From: Ancylothrix sp036704045
GTDB lineage: Bacteria > Cyanobacteriota > Cyanobacteriia > Cyanobacteriales > Oscillatoriaceae
Assembly (NCBI GenBank): GCA_036704045.1
Contig: DATNQM010000042.1
Location: 62,001 to 126,000, forward strand
Direction of reading: 5' to 3'
Length of the DNA: 64,000 bases
The number at the start of each line of letters is the position of its first letter. Within the stretch, counting starts at the first letter, position 1. Of this stretch, positions 19,059-28,571 are shown piece after piece. Under the pieces are notes generated by a model. It had not been told where the DNA came from. It was given only the letters and a program-made list of their open reading frames with translations, and searched no databases. The translations under genes were made by a program, and so were the position numbers.

Positions 19059-20126
19059 CTATCTTTGTAAACTCCTTGGATCAAGCGCATCCCGTAAACC
19101 ATCTCCTAACAAATTAAAAGCCAAAACAGTCAAAATAATTAACAACGCCGGCGGCCAAACCAACCAAGGCTGCAACACCAAAATTGAAGCATTAGAAGCC
19201 AAAGAAAGCATATTTCCCCAAGAAGGATCAGGCTGCTGAATACCCAAACCAATCAAACTCAAAACCGACTCCGCCACAATAAAACCCGGAACAGAAAGCG
19301 TCGCCGAAATAATTACATAACTAGCAGTTTGGGGCAAAACATGACGCACAATAATATAAAAAGGATTTGCCCCCATAGAACGCGCCGCCTGCACAAACTC
19401 TCGTTCCTTAATCGACAAAACCTCACCACGAATCACCCGCGCCAAACCCGACCAACTAATAAAAGAAGTAATCAAAACAATCAAAAAAAACTTTTGAGCA
19501 CTAGTCAAACCGGCCGGCAAAACCGCAGCCAAAGCCACCAACAAATAAATCCCCGGAATCGTCATCAAAACCTCAACCAACCGCATCAAAACCGCATCTA
19601 TCCAGCCCCCAAAATAACCAGAAATTCCCCCCACTAACAACCCCAGAGGAAAAGAAATAATAATACCAACCAAACCAATAAACAAACTAATTCTCCCCCC
19701 ATGAACCAACCTGCTAAACTGGTCGCGCGCCTGCTCATCAGTCCCCAAAATATTTAACTTTCCATCACCCAACGTCCCAAACAAATGAACATCCAGCGGA
19801 ATTAACCCAAAAAGTTGATACTTTGGCCCCTTTACAAACAACCGCACCGGCGAAGGTTTTTTACGATCTGCCACCAACTTTCTCTCACCCGTATTAAGAT
19901 CCGTTGGCCCTTGAGTTGTTGGATAAACATGAGGCCCAATAAACTGACCAGTTTCAGTTGTCCAATAAACACGAGTAGGCGGAAGCAAAGAACCATCCAC
20001 TTGAGAATCATAAGGATCATAAGGTGCCACAAAATCCGCCGCAATCACCGTCAAATAAAACAACAACAACAACCCCGCACCCAAGCGCGCTAGAGGATTT
20101 TTTTTAAGCTTTTGCCACCACTTCAT
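19059..20126 (-). CDS. ABC transporter permease, DppC/OppC family
   Basis: A 355-aa inner-membrane permease. One N-terminal transmembrane helix (about 13-32) is followed by an extended non-membrane segment (about 35-130), then the binding-protein-dependent transport core with about five helices. The EAA-type loop reads EREFVQAARSMGANPFYIIVRHVLP. The family imports oligopeptides, dipeptides or nickel together with a DppB-like permease, ATPases and a solute-binding protein, none of which is adjacent here; scattered subunits are usual in cyanobacteria. The C-terminus (LGDGLRDALDPR) is family-typical. Confidence 0.88.
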   Translation of the reverse strand: MKWWQKLKKNPLARLGAGLLLLFYLTVIAADFVAPYDPYDSQVDGSLLPPTRVYWTTETGQFIGPHVYPTTQGPTDLNTGERKLVADRKKPSPVRLFVKGPKYQLFGLIPLDVHLFGTLGDGKLNILGTDEQARDQFSRLVHGGRISLFIGLVGIIISFPLGLLVGGISGYFGGWIDAVLMRLVEVLMTIPGIYLLVALAAVLPAGLTSAQKFFLIVLITSFISWSGLARVIRGEVLSIKEREFVQAARSMGANPFYIIVRHVLPQTASYVIISATLSVPGFIVAESVLSLIGLGIQQPDPSWGNMLSLASNASILVLQPWLVWPPALLIILTVLAFNLLGDGLRDALDPRSLQR

Positions 20127-20190
20127 AATAATATTTTAGGTTGAATATTTTGGACAGAAAATGCGATGTTTCTAACTTAGATTTAACAAA

Positions 20191-21339
20191 TTAAGGAGTT
20201 TCGACTTTCGATGGAGAAATATTAGACTTTTCCTGGCTATAATTCCCTGCTAAAAAAGGCTGTTCTTGCTCATCATCAAAAGGATTTTGGAAAAACGAAC
20301 CCGTCTGCGGGGGTAACGTTGGATCAATAACAATTTCCGCCACACTTTTAATCACACCCGTCAGAGGAATCGCCAAAATTACACCCAACAACCCTCCTAT
20401 CTTAGCGCCCAATAGCAGAGAAGTAAAAATAATCACAGGAGACAGCCCAGTTAAATTTCCCATAATACGCGGCGAAATCAAATTATCTTTTACCTGCTGC
20501 AACGCCACCGACACCGCCAACACCTGCAACGCCAACCACCAATCAATAAAAGAAACTATCAAAGTCACAGCGCCAATTCCTAAAGTAGCGCCTACAAAAG
20601 GAATTATTTCTAATAGCCCAATAAACACAGCAAACAATAAGAAAAACGGCACTCGCAACACCAAAAAAGCCACCGTCAAAGATACCGCCATAAACAAACC
20701 CAGCAACAATTGTCCAAAAACAAACCGCTGGAGATTTCTCTGCAAAGATTCTGTTAAACCATTTCTAATTTTGGGAGAGAAAATACTTGTGAAATTTCCC
20801 CAAACTCTCTCTCCATCCAACAGCATATAAAACGAAATCACTAAAATTAAAATAAAATCCAAAAACCAATTTACTGTCCCTACAACCAACCCAACTCCTT
20901 TCGCCGCAATCGCCTCTGCTTGCGCCTGAAGCCGAGATAATAATTGCTGGGCTAAAATTCGCACATCAAAAGGCAAATTTCGCTCTACACTCCACGTCTG
21001 AAAATTAGCTAATTGATCTCTAGCAGATTCCACAATTGAGGGCAAATTAGCCACCAATTGTCGCCCTTGATTAAACACCGGCGGCACCACAGTCAAACCA
21101 ATAATCACCAGAATACACCCAGCAATTAAATACACTAAACCGGCCGCCAGCCCACGAGGTAGAAACTTTTGTAACCTTGCGACTGCAAAATTTAGCAAAA
21201 AAGCAATCAAACCCGCAGTAATTAAAATACTTAACAATTCCCCTACATAACTTACCGCAGCCAAACTCGCCCAAGCTGCCAAAAAAATCAGCAACCAAGT
21301 AATTAGTAATTTTTGAAAAGGGGTAAAAATTTCTTTCAT
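20191..21339 (-). CDS. AI-2E family transporter (UPF0118/PerM-like membrane protein)
   Basis: A 382-aa protein with about eight membrane helices: a pair at the N-terminus, a soluble middle (about 80-150), and a C-terminal bundle containing the family-typical segments FYMLLDGERVW, EIIPFVGATLG, QQVKDNLISPRIMGN and GLSPVIIFTSLLLGAKIGGLLGVILAIPL. Family members have been linked to export of AI-2 or to Na+/H+ exchange; the substrate cannot be read from sequence. The C-terminal 45 residues are hydrophilic and variable. It is on the same strand as its neighbours, 64 bp upstream of the permease. Confidence 0.88.
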   Translation of the reverse strand: MKEIFTPFQKLLITWLLIFLAAWASLAAVSYVGELLSILITAGLIAFLLNFAVARLQKFLPRGLAAGLVYLIAGCILVIIGLTVVPPVFNQGRQLVANLPSIVESARDQLANFQTWSVERNLPFDVRILAQQLLSRLQAQAEAIAAKGVGLVVGTVNWFLDFILILVISFYMLLDGERVWGNFTSIFSPKIRNGLTESLQRNLQRFVFGQLLLGLFMAVSLTVAFLVLRVPFFLLFAVFIGLLEIIPFVGATLGIGAVTLIVSFIDWWLALQVLAVSVALQQVKDNLISPRIMGNLTGLSPVIIFTSLLLGAKIGGLLGVILAIPLTGVIKSVAEIVIDPTLPPQTGSFFQNPFDDEQEQPFLAGNYSQEKSNISPSKVETP

Positions 21340-21399
21340 TGGTAATTTATAAAGTGGCCAAAACCACTGACTTAAATTCTAGGGTAAAGTGCAGCATAT

Positions 21400-22233
21400 T
21401 TATTCAGCTTTTTCGTGTTCTACGACAAAAACATTTGAGTAAAGATTAGCAATAATTTGTTTCCCATGTTGCGTCAACGACAAATAGTGTAAAGCATCTT
21501 TGACATAAGGATGCACACCATTCCAGTAAAATTTAGGGTAATTTTTTCGCAAATCTCCAGGATGACGATAGTTAAGAAATTTATTAGTGCCTGTTTCTTC
21601 AAACTCATAAAATAAGGCGCTGATTTTTTTTAAATAACGCGGATCGCTCAGTTGACCAATTAAATCTGCCGCTCTTACTAAGCCCGGATAATTAACAGTA
21701 TCTTGATGATCTTCTTTGGTTGGGACGGGAAAACGAGTTAACTCTATATTACGTTTAATTACTTCGGCATCAATCAATTTATGACCACCAAAACGCTCAT
21801 CAATAAACAATTTTGCTCGGTCAACATGATAGGGAGTTAAGCCTGCATCGGAAGAACCTGGAGGTAAAGAAATCATTGTTCCATTTTTGCCGGTGGAATA
21901 CATTCCATCTTGATCACTGCGGCAAACACCTTTGACATACCCGATATCATGGCATACCAAAGAAATAATAAAATGTAGCCAATCTTCACAAGAAACTCCT
22001 CCTTCACGGATGTGTTTACCCCGTAAAAGTTCTTGCCCAACTAAAGCTACTAAAATTGTATGTTCCACATTATGATAAAGGGCATCACTATTAGCAATAT
22101 TTTCTAAGGCCATACCACCGGCCCAAGCAATAATATCTTCATAATCTGGTCTATAACCGCCATAGGTACGTCGGTAGCCATCCCGCAGATTATCGACAAA
22201 CGTATCAATTAAAATTTCTGTTGCATTAAACAT
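21400..22233 (-). CDS. HD-domain metal-dependent phosphohydrolase
   Basis: A 277-aa protein. The HD motifs are visible: NVEHTILVALVGQELL (first His) and HFIISLVCHDIGYVKGVC (the HD pair). The region PYHVDRAKLFIDERF followed by IELTRFPVP looks like the later helices of the HD core. HD enzymes hydrolyse phosphomonoesters or cyclic and linear nucleotide signals; here no partner domain (GGDEF, RelA/SpoT synthetase) identifies the substrate. It starts at an ATG at 22233. The next gene downstream on the strand is the AI-2E protein. Confidence 0.8.
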   Translation of the reverse strand: MFNATEILIDTFVDNLRDGYRRTYGGYRPDYEDIIAWAGGMALENIANSDALYHNVEHTILVALVGQELLRGKHIREGGVSCEDWLHFIISLVCHDIGYVKGVCRSDQDGMYSTGKNGTMISLPPGSSDAGLTPYHVDRAKLFIDERFGGHKLIDAEVIKRNIELTRFPVPTKEDHQDTVNYPGLVRAADLIGQLSDPRYLKKISALFYEFEETGTNKFLNYRHPGDLRKNYPKFYWNGVHPYVKDALHYLSLTQHGKQIIANLYSNVFVVEHEKAE

Positions 22234-22482
22234 AGTAGAAACTTGCCCTATCCTGATTGCAATTTAGTTGGATTTTTGATCAAAGCAGTCGTTTGTTAGC
22301 AAATAGTCTTAGCGCAATTTGCCAAGGACTCTGGCTGATTTGAGCCTTAGTATAGTTACAATCGTTCGGGATTGGAATTTTGGGTGCACCCGCATTTAAA
22401 TGTTCAAATATAACCATTTGCGCTCTTCAGAATTTTTGTTAAAAAAAATTTTTTTTATAAATTAAAGCGTCGTTAGACGAGC

Positions 22483-22488
22483 TATAAT
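22483..22488 (+). promoter_or_regulatory. Candidate -10 promoter box
   Basis: TATAAT directly upstream of a short hairpin-terminated segment; the expected transcription start is near 22495. No convincing -35 box is visible. It could drive a small RNA or the RND operon leader. Confidence 0.45.
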
Positions 22489-22494
22489 CACCTC

Positions 22495-22556
22495 TTGTCT
22501 ATGCGGTTTGTCATCCTTAGACGTCACCCTACATTAGCATAGTTGGCGTCTTTTTT
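22495..22556 (+). ncRNA. Candidate small RNA or leader attenuator upstream of the RND operon
   Basis: About 62 nt between a TATAAT box and a terminator. If the hairpin works as an attenuator, it would control the adaptor gene 130 bases downstream; if not, a free small RNA is made. It does not match the Yfr1 or Yfr2 core motifs I know. Confidence 0.4.
22519..22556 (+). terminator. Intrinsic terminator in the RND leader region
   Basis: AGACGTCA (22519-22526) pairs over all 8 bases, with one G-U, with TGGCGTCT (22544-22551), followed by TTTTT. No plus-strand gene precedes it for about 1.8 kb. Confidence 0.65.
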
Positions 22557-22686
22557 AGCTTTTGGGCTAGTCAAATTTTAGAAAGAACTTACTCTCTTGC
22601 TGCTTTGTTATATTAAAATAAATAAACAAATTGCAACATTTCTTCGTGATTAAAAATCACAAACCGAACAAGCAGGAGGGAGTAGG

Positions 22687-24270
22687 GTGGGTTACGAAGC
22701 TTTCTCAGAATCAGAGCCGACAGAGCAGTCTCAGCCAATAGTAGAATCATTAGCCAGTCTTGAGTTAAACGACACCTATACAAACCAAACAGACCCAACA
22801 GCCGAAGCACACCAGCCTACTGAGGTAAAACCAGGGTTGCTTTCTGGTAGTCGTAGCCTTTTTATAGGACTGGGCATTGGCATTGCCGTTACCATTGGTG
22901 CGACAAGAGTTTTACCTAACCTTGCCAACCGGCCCGCGTCCGAAACTCCACCGGCCCAACTGACCAGTAATGAGACAAAACCAGGTCAAGCCGTGAATGT
23001 CGCCCTGGTGGAAACCGGCCCAGTGGCCCGCAGCCTAGAAGCCACCGGCACCGTCGCCGCCCACGATCTTCTCCCTATTTTGCCCAAAGCTACCGGCCTC
23101 CAAATAAAAGAAGTCTATGTTGATGAGGGTGATTACGTTGAGGCTGGCCAAGTCCTGGCTATCCTCGATAACTCAGTGTTGCAAACCCAAATAGACCAAG
23201 CCAAGGCCGAGGTAGAATCAGACAAAGCCGAAGTTTCTGATCGTGAAGCCGCCATAGCAGGTGCAGAAGCCGGTCTGGCTCAAGCACAGGCTGCTCGTTA
23301 TGAAGCAGAAGCCGGTCTGGCCCAAGCAAAAGCCAACCTGGCCAAAGCAAAAGCGGACTTGGCCCAAGCCCAAAGCGAACGCCAGCGCTATCAGCAACTA
23401 GCCGAAACAGGTGCCATTAGCCAAATAGAACTCGACAAACGCCGCACCGCAGCCGATACTGCCGCTGAAGCCGTCCGAGTAGCAGAAGCAACGATTCAAG
23501 CAGCCGAGGCCAAAATTCAAAGTGCCAGCGCGAATATTGAAAGCGCCATCGCCAAAGTTGGCAGCGCCCAGGCCGGTGTAGAAAGAGCCCAAGCCGGCAT
23601 CAGAAGCAGCCAAGCCGGTGTAGACAAACAAGAAACCCAACTAGAACAAACCCTTGTTCGCGCCCCTGCTAGTGGCAAAATAGCCGAAAGAATAGCCCGC
23701 GTTGGAGATGTAACAGCAGGTAATCAAAAACTTTTTACAATCATCCGAAATGGCCGATTAGAACTTCAAGCCAAAGTTCCAGAAACCCAACTTCCTCAAA
23801 TAAAAATAGGCGGTGCAGTAAACATAACTTCTGATGCCGATAGCCGCATCAAACTAGAAGGAAATGTGCGAGAAATTGCCCCAACAATTGACCCCAAAAG
23901 CCGCGAAGCCACCGTTGAAATAGACCTACCGGCCAGCGACTTATTAAAACCTGGAATGTTTTTAAGAGCCAGCATTACCACCAGTACCGCAATGGGTTTA
24001 ACGGTGCCTGCAAAAGCTATTTTACCCCAACCCGACGGCAGCGCCATTGTTTACGTTTTGCAAACAAATAACACAGTCAAATCCCAAAAAGTTGAAAAAG
24101 GAGAAATTATTCAAGGTTCCCTCAAAGATTTATCCAACGCCAAAATAGAAATTAAAAACGGTTTAAACCCCGGTCAAAAAGTTGTTGTTGAAGGTGCTGG
24201 CTATCTCAAAGACGGCGATAAAGTCAACATTATAGAAGCCGAAAAACCCGTTCCCGATAGCCAATTATAA
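22687..24270 (+). CDS. RND efflux periplasmic adaptor subunit (membrane fusion protein)
   Basis: A 527-aa HlyD/AcrA-type adaptor that links an RND pump to an outer-membrane channel. It starts at a GTG at 22687, supported by AGGAGG (22674-22679) seven bases upstream. Residues 1-56 are hydrophilic and precede a membrane anchor at about 57-77 with no lipobox, so this tail should face the cytoplasm. After a lipoyl half-motif (VDEGDYVEAGQVLAILDN) comes a long alpha-helical hairpin (about 170-325) built of Ala/Gln/Glu-rich degenerate repeats (AGLAQAQA, ANLAKAKA). The second lipoyl half (APASGKIAERIARVGDVTAGNQ) and beta-barrel and membrane-proximal domains follow. It is operonic with the pump 90 bp downstream. 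Confidence 0.92.
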   Translation: MGYEAFSESEPTEQSQPIVESLASLELNDTYTNQTDPTAEAHQPTEVKPGLLSGSRSLFIGLGIGIAVTIGATRVLPNLANRPASETPPAQLTSNETKPGQAVNVALVETGPVARSLEATGTVAAHDLLPILPKATGLQIKEVYVDEGDYVEAGQVLAILDNSVLQTQIDQAKAEVESDKAEVSDREAAIAGAEAGLAQAQAARYEAEAGLAQAKANLAKAKADLAQAQSERQRYQQLAETGAISQIELDKRRTAADTAAEAVRVAEATIQAAEAKIQSASANIESAIAKVGSAQAGVERAQAGIRSSQAGVDKQETQLEQTLVRAPASGKIAERIARVGDVTAGNQKLFTIIRNGRLELQAKVPETQLPQIKIGGAVNITSDADSRIKLEGNVREIAPTIDPKSREATVEIDLPASDLLKPGMFLRASITTSTAMGLTVPAKAILPQPDGSAIVYVLQTNNTVKSQKVEKGEIIQGSLKDLSNAKIEIKNGLNPGQKVVVEGAGYLKDGDKVNIIEAEKPVPDSQL

Positions 24271-24360
24271 ATCTTTTTGGGGCAAGGGGGATTGACCCTA
24301 AACCCCCTAAAAAACAACGAGTACCGGCCCTTATAAACGACAAACTACCCCCTAGCTAAT

Positions 24361-27300
24361 ATGTCATTTAACCTTTCTGCGTGGTCAATCAAAAGGCCGG
24401 TGCCAACACTGGTATTATTTTTAATTCTCTCCTTTGTCGGTTTTAGTTCGTTTCAAAGTTTAGGAATAGATGCAAACCCTAACATAGATATTCCGGCCGT
24501 TAGTATTACCGTAACTCAACCAGGAGCCGGCCCCACAGAATTAGAATCACAAGTTACGAAAAAAATAGAAGATGCAGTGGCCGGTTTAGGAAACATAGAC
24601 CAACTGACCTCAAAAGTTAGTGATGGAACCTCCACCACAACCATTAACTTTGTATTAGGAACAAATAGCGACCGCGCCACCAATGATGTACGAAATGCGG
24701 TTGCACAAATTCGTCAAACATTGCCTCAAGATATTAACGATCCAATTGTTAAAAGATTAGAATTTGCCGGTGGGTCAATTATGACCTATGCCGTAACTTC
24801 TACCCAACGTTCTCCAGAAGAATTAAGCGATATTGTTGACCGGCAAATTAGTCGCTCTATTTTAGCAGTTCCAGGGGTAGCACAAGTACAGCGGGCAGGG
24901 GGTTTTGACAGAGAAATAACTGTAGAATTAAACCCAGATCGCTTACAAGCATTGGGAATAACAGCTACTCAAGTTAACGATCAAATTCGCGCTTTTAATA
25001 TTAATTTACCCGGTGGAAGAACAGATGCCGGTGGCCGGCAGCAAACAATTCGCACATTAGGAAGTGCCGAAAGTGTAGAAACTTTAAAAGAATACAGAAT
25101 AGTTTTACCTAATAATTCAGCAGTCACCCTAGGAAGCATTGCCGAAGTAAAAGATACTCGTGGCGAAGCCCGTCAAATCAGCCGTTTTATTCTTGGTAAA
25201 GGCAGCCAAGAAACCACAGACAATTCAAAATTACAAGCAAAAGAAGTAGTTGCTTTTTCAGTATTTCGCAGCACCGGCAGTACCTTAGTCACCGTCGAAG
25301 AAGGCGTAAGAAAAGCCGTTGAAAACCTCAAAAAATCTTTACCAGAAGATATAAAATTAGAGCTAATTATTACTCGCGCTACAAATATTCAAGAATCCTA
25401 TGAAGCCTCTACCGATGCTTTGTGGGAGGCATCTTGGATGGCAATGTTAACAATTTTATTCTTTTTAAGAGATTGGCGAGCAACGGTTATCGCTGCCATT
25501 GCATTACCTCTGAGTATTTTGCCGACCTATTGGGTGATGCAATTGTTGGGTTATACGCTTAATGGCATGACATTATTAGCGCTGGCGTTAACAGTTGGAA
25601 ACTTAGTTGATGACAGCGTGGTAGAAATTGAAAACATGGATCAGCACTTGGCAATGGGCAAAAAACCGCGCCAAGCAGCCTTAGATTCTTCTGAAGAAAT
25701 TGGGTTAGCCGCCTTATCGGGATGTGCAACTATTGTGGCGGTGTTTATGCCGGTGGCATTTATGGGCGGTGTACCAGGGCAGTTTTTTCAACCCTTTGGA
25801 GTGACGGTAGCGGTTTCCACTTTGTTTTCAACATTTGTGGCGCGGACTATGACACCAATGTTGTGTTCCGTTTTGATGAAACCAAAGAAAGAAGGCGGTG
25901 GTTTTCGTCTACCTTTTTTGAAGGAAAATCCTTTTAAAAATATTAATCCCTATCGCAGTCTTTTAAGTTGGTGTTTGCGGCATAGAGTTACAACAATTTT
26001 AATATCAATTGCCTTTTTTATTGGATCATTGCAATTAGTGCCAATGATTCCCAAAGGCTTATTTAGTAATGGAGACATCGCCTTAAGTACACTTTCAGTA
26101 GAGTTACCACCAGGGTCAACTTTGGCAGATACAGACAAGGTTGTACAGAAAACAATTGAGGTTTTACGACAAAATTCTGTTGTAAAAAATGTCTTGGCAA
26201 CGACGGGGGGAAGCGGGGGAAATGCTAATAATACGGCTTCAATTTTTGTAAATTTAACACCCAGAGAAGAACGGTCTATAAGCCAGCAAGATTTTGAGAA
26301 AAAAATGCGGGAAGAGTTCCAAAATATTCCGGGGGCAAGAATTAGTTTTGCCGGTAGTGGCGCGGCGGGAAGTCGAAAAGATTTAACGATTTTATTAACA
26401 AGTGAAAATCCAGTAGCTTTGAATCAGGCTTCGGATGCTTTGGAACGTCAAATGCGAGAAATTGATGGTTTAGTGGAAGTTTCTTCGAGTGCTTCTTTGG
26501 TAAAACCAGAGATTTTGATTAAGCCAGATCCGGCGCGGGCTGCTGATTTAGGGGTGACGGTAAATGCAATTGCCCGCACTGCTTCTCTGGCAACAATTGG
26601 GGATAATGAGGCGAGTTTGGCGAAGTTTGATTTGGCAGACCGGCAAATTCCAATTCGGGTAAAGTTAGCTGATAAGTTTCGGGATGATTTGCAGGCGATT
26701 AGAAATTTGCAGATTCCGAGTTCTCGTAATACTTTGGTGCCGCTTTCTGCGGTGGCTGAAATTACTTTAGGAAGTGGGCCGGCGACTATTGATCGTTATG
26801 ATCGTTCGCGTCAAGTGATTGTGGATGGCAATTTGCAGGGTAGTTCTTTGGGGCAGGCTTTGGAAAAGGTGAAGGCTTTACCTGCTTTGAAAAATTTACC
26901 GGCTGATGTGATTCAGCGTTCCGAAGGGGATGCAAAAATTATGCAGGATATTTTTAGCCGGTTTATTGGGGCTTTGGGTTTGGCGGTGTTGTGTATTTAT
27001 GCAATTTTGGTGTTGCTTTACAATAGTTTTTTGGTTCCGTTTACGATTTTGGTTTCTCTCCCGTTGTCGATTGGCGGGGCGTTGATTGCGTTATTGGTAA
27101 CTCAGACAGAGTTAGGTTTGTTTGCGTTAATTGGAATTGTTTTGTTGATGGGTTTGGTGACAAAAAATGCGATTATTCTTGTTGATTGTGCACTGGCAAA
27201 TCAAGAGGAGGGAATGCCGCAGTTTAAGGCTTTGATTGAGTCGGGAATTTCGCGTTTGCGTCCGATTATGATGACGTCAATTTCGACGATTGCGGGGATG

Positions 27301-27543
27301 ATTCCAATTGCGATGGGTTTGGGTGCCGGTTCTCAAACGCGGGCGCCTATGGCGGTGGCGGTGATTGGTGGGTTTACGACTTCTACGCTTTTGACTTTGG
27401 TTGTGGTGCCGGTTTTGTACACTTATGTGGACAATTTTCAGCGTTGGTTGTTGGGTTTGCCGAAAAGTTCTCGCTGGCGTTGGTTGCGCGGTTGGGGTAA
27501 ACGTTCACTTTTGGTCAGGTTTTATAGGCCGAAGGTTCAGTAA
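24361..27543 (+). CDS. RND-family multidrug efflux pump (AcrB/MdtB/HAE1-like)
   Basis: A 1060-aa inner-membrane proton-driven pump, normal length for the family. It opens with SAWSIKRPVPTLVLFLILSF (membrane helix 1). The helix-4 motif LTVGNLVDDSVVEIENM carries the paired acidic residues of the proton relay. Two large periplasmic loops (about 35-340 and about 560-870) and a second six-helix bundle are visible. It works with the adaptor immediately upstream; no TolC-like channel is encoded here. Substrates (drugs, lipids or others) cannot be assigned. Codon use shifts within the gene from A-rich to G/T-rich toward the 3' end, which is odd for a single gene. Confidence 0.93.
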   Translation: MSFNLSAWSIKRPVPTLVLFLILSFVGFSSFQSLGIDANPNIDIPAVSITVTQPGAGPTELESQVTKKIEDAVAGLGNIDQLTSKVSDGTSTTTINFVLGTNSDRATNDVRNAVAQIRQTLPQDINDPIVKRLEFAGGSIMTYAVTSTQRSPEELSDIVDRQISRSILAVPGVAQVQRAGGFDREITVELNPDRLQALGITATQVNDQIRAFNINLPGGRTDAGGRQQTIRTLGSAESVETLKEYRIVLPNNSAVTLGSIAEVKDTRGEARQISRFILGKGSQETTDNSKLQAKEVVAFSVFRSTGSTLVTVEEGVRKAVENLKKSLPEDIKLELIITRATNIQESYEASTDALWEASWMAMLTILFFLRDWRATVIAAIALPLSILPTYWVMQLLGYTLNGMTLLALALTVGNLVDDSVVEIENMDQHLAMGKKPRQAALDSSEEIGLAALSGCATIVAVFMPVAFMGGVPGQFFQPFGVTVAVSTLFSTFVARTMTPMLCSVLMKPKKEGGGFRLPFLKENPFKNINPYRSLLSWCLRHRVTTILISIAFFIGSLQLVPMIPKGLFSNGDIALSTLSVELPPGSTLADTDKVVQKTIEVLRQNSVVKNVLATTGGSGGNANNTASIFVNLTPREERSISQQDFEKKMREEFQNIPGARISFAGSGAAGSRKDLTILLTSENPVALNQASDALERQMREIDGLVEVSSSASLVKPEILIKPDPARAADLGVTVNAIARTASLATIGDNEASLAKFDLADRQIPIRVKLADKFRDDLQAIRNLQIPSSRNTLVPLSAVAEITLGSGPATIDRYDRSRQVIVDGNLQGSSLGQALEKVKALPALKNLPADVIQRSEGDAKIMQDIFSRFIGALGLAVLCIYAILVLLYNSFLVPFTILVSLPLSIGGALIALLVTQTELGLFALIGIVLLMGLVTKNAIILVDCALANQEEGMPQFKALIESGISRLRPIMMTSISTIAGMIPIAMGLGAGSQTRAPMAVAVIGGFTTSTLLTLVVVPVLYTYVDNFQRWLLGLPKSSRWRWLRGWGKRSLLVRFYRPKVQ

Positions 27544-27638
27544 AAGGGTAGACGTTAAGGGCCGGTTGGGTTTATTATTAAGTGTGAAGTTGCCAGTTTT
27601 TAACTTTTCAGTTAAAATTGGGTGACAACACATTTGTT

Positions 27639-27710
27639 GCGGATGTAATTCAGTGGTAGAATGTCAGCTTCCCAAGCTGAACGTCGTGGGTTCGAGTCCC
27701 ATCGTCCGCT
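27639..27710 (+). tRNA. trnG-CCC: tRNA-Gly (anticodon CCC)
   Basis: A 72-nt cloverleaf. The acceptor arms GCGGATG/CGTCCGC pair with one G-U. The anticodon stem is TCAGC/GCTGA around loop TTCCCAA, so the anticodon is CCC (reads GGG). The T arm is GTGGG-TTCGAGT-CCCAT. The discriminator base is T at 27710 and CCA is not encoded. A TTTTT run follows directly. It lies 95 bp after the RND pump gene. Confidence 0.95.
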
Positions 27711-28571
27711 TTTTAAGAATTTGAAATTTTAAAGATATAGCTGAGGAAGGTAACGCCACTTCTGGCCGGTTTGAGAATCTTCAGCTTTACGATTGTGTAG
27801 TTTTAGTCTCTGTAGGAATTAAAAGAGGAAAAACTGTCTTGATTCTGTGATGATTTTGATAGTTACTTCCTCGAAAGAAAGGGTAATTTTTTTTTAGAAA
27901 AAGTGCTTATTTTTTTCAAGTGTTTCGCTTTCTTTGTAATCCATTCAAATTAGCTTGAAAAAAAATATCGCACCCATAGATATGAGAAATAAAGGTTTAG
28001 GAGTTTTCAGTTATTTAGAGTACATAAACGATTTCTCAAAACTCGATTGCTTAAATAAAACTATTTTTTGGCTTATTCTATAGTATTTTTCTATCTGGTG
28101 ACCCCCCTTGCCCCTCCTACTAGGGGGGGTTGGGGGGTATGATTGAAAACCGCTATAGTTAGCTAAAAAACCAGATCAGGACGTAATTTTATTATTTTGA
28201 TAAGGCTTTTTACAACCACATCTATACGCCGATGTACGCAGTTACACTATTTTTTAAAGTCGAATTTGTTATCATAATTGATTTAAAGGTGATATTTTTT
28301 TAAAACCATAAAAATAAATTTTATATTCTATATACACCATTTAATAAATATCCTTTTTAAAGGGAATAAAACTTATTATTTTGTTGTAGAGGCTGAAATT
28401 TTTTGAAATCTCATGTTATGGTTTTAAGTAGGAAGCTACAAAAAGCAACCAACATACAAATAAAAAGGGTGCTAATTAGAGGCCGGCTACAGAGTATAAC
28501 AACAATTGCTACCTCTGTTTAGTCGCTGTTTGCCTGTGACTTACCCACTTTATTAAATTTCCAAAAATAAT
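27711..28571. other. AT-rich intergenic region before the histidine kinase
   Basis: About 860 bp without a supported gene. The only clear structure is the GC-rich inverted repeat at 28101-28138. The rest is AT-rich and presumably includes the kinase promoter. Confidence 0.6.
28101..28138. repeat. C/G-rich imperfect inverted repeat
   Basis: ACCCCCC (28101-28107) and GGGGGGT (28132-28138) are the outer arms, and CCCCT/AGGGG the inner arms, of a hairpin in an otherwise AT-rich region. A related degenerate sequence (GGGGCAAGGGGGATTG ... ACCCCCT) lies at about 24280-24310. It resembles dispersed C/G-rich intergenic repeats known from cyanobacteria. Confidence 0.6.

Larger units (their letters stand above)
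22234..22686. other. Divergent region between HD hydrolase and RND adaptor
   Basis: About 450 bp with no protein-coding frame. It holds a good -10 box (TATAAT, 22483-22488), a plus-strand hairpin terminator (22519-22556) and the strong AGGAGG of the adaptor gene (22674-22679). Confidence 0.7.
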
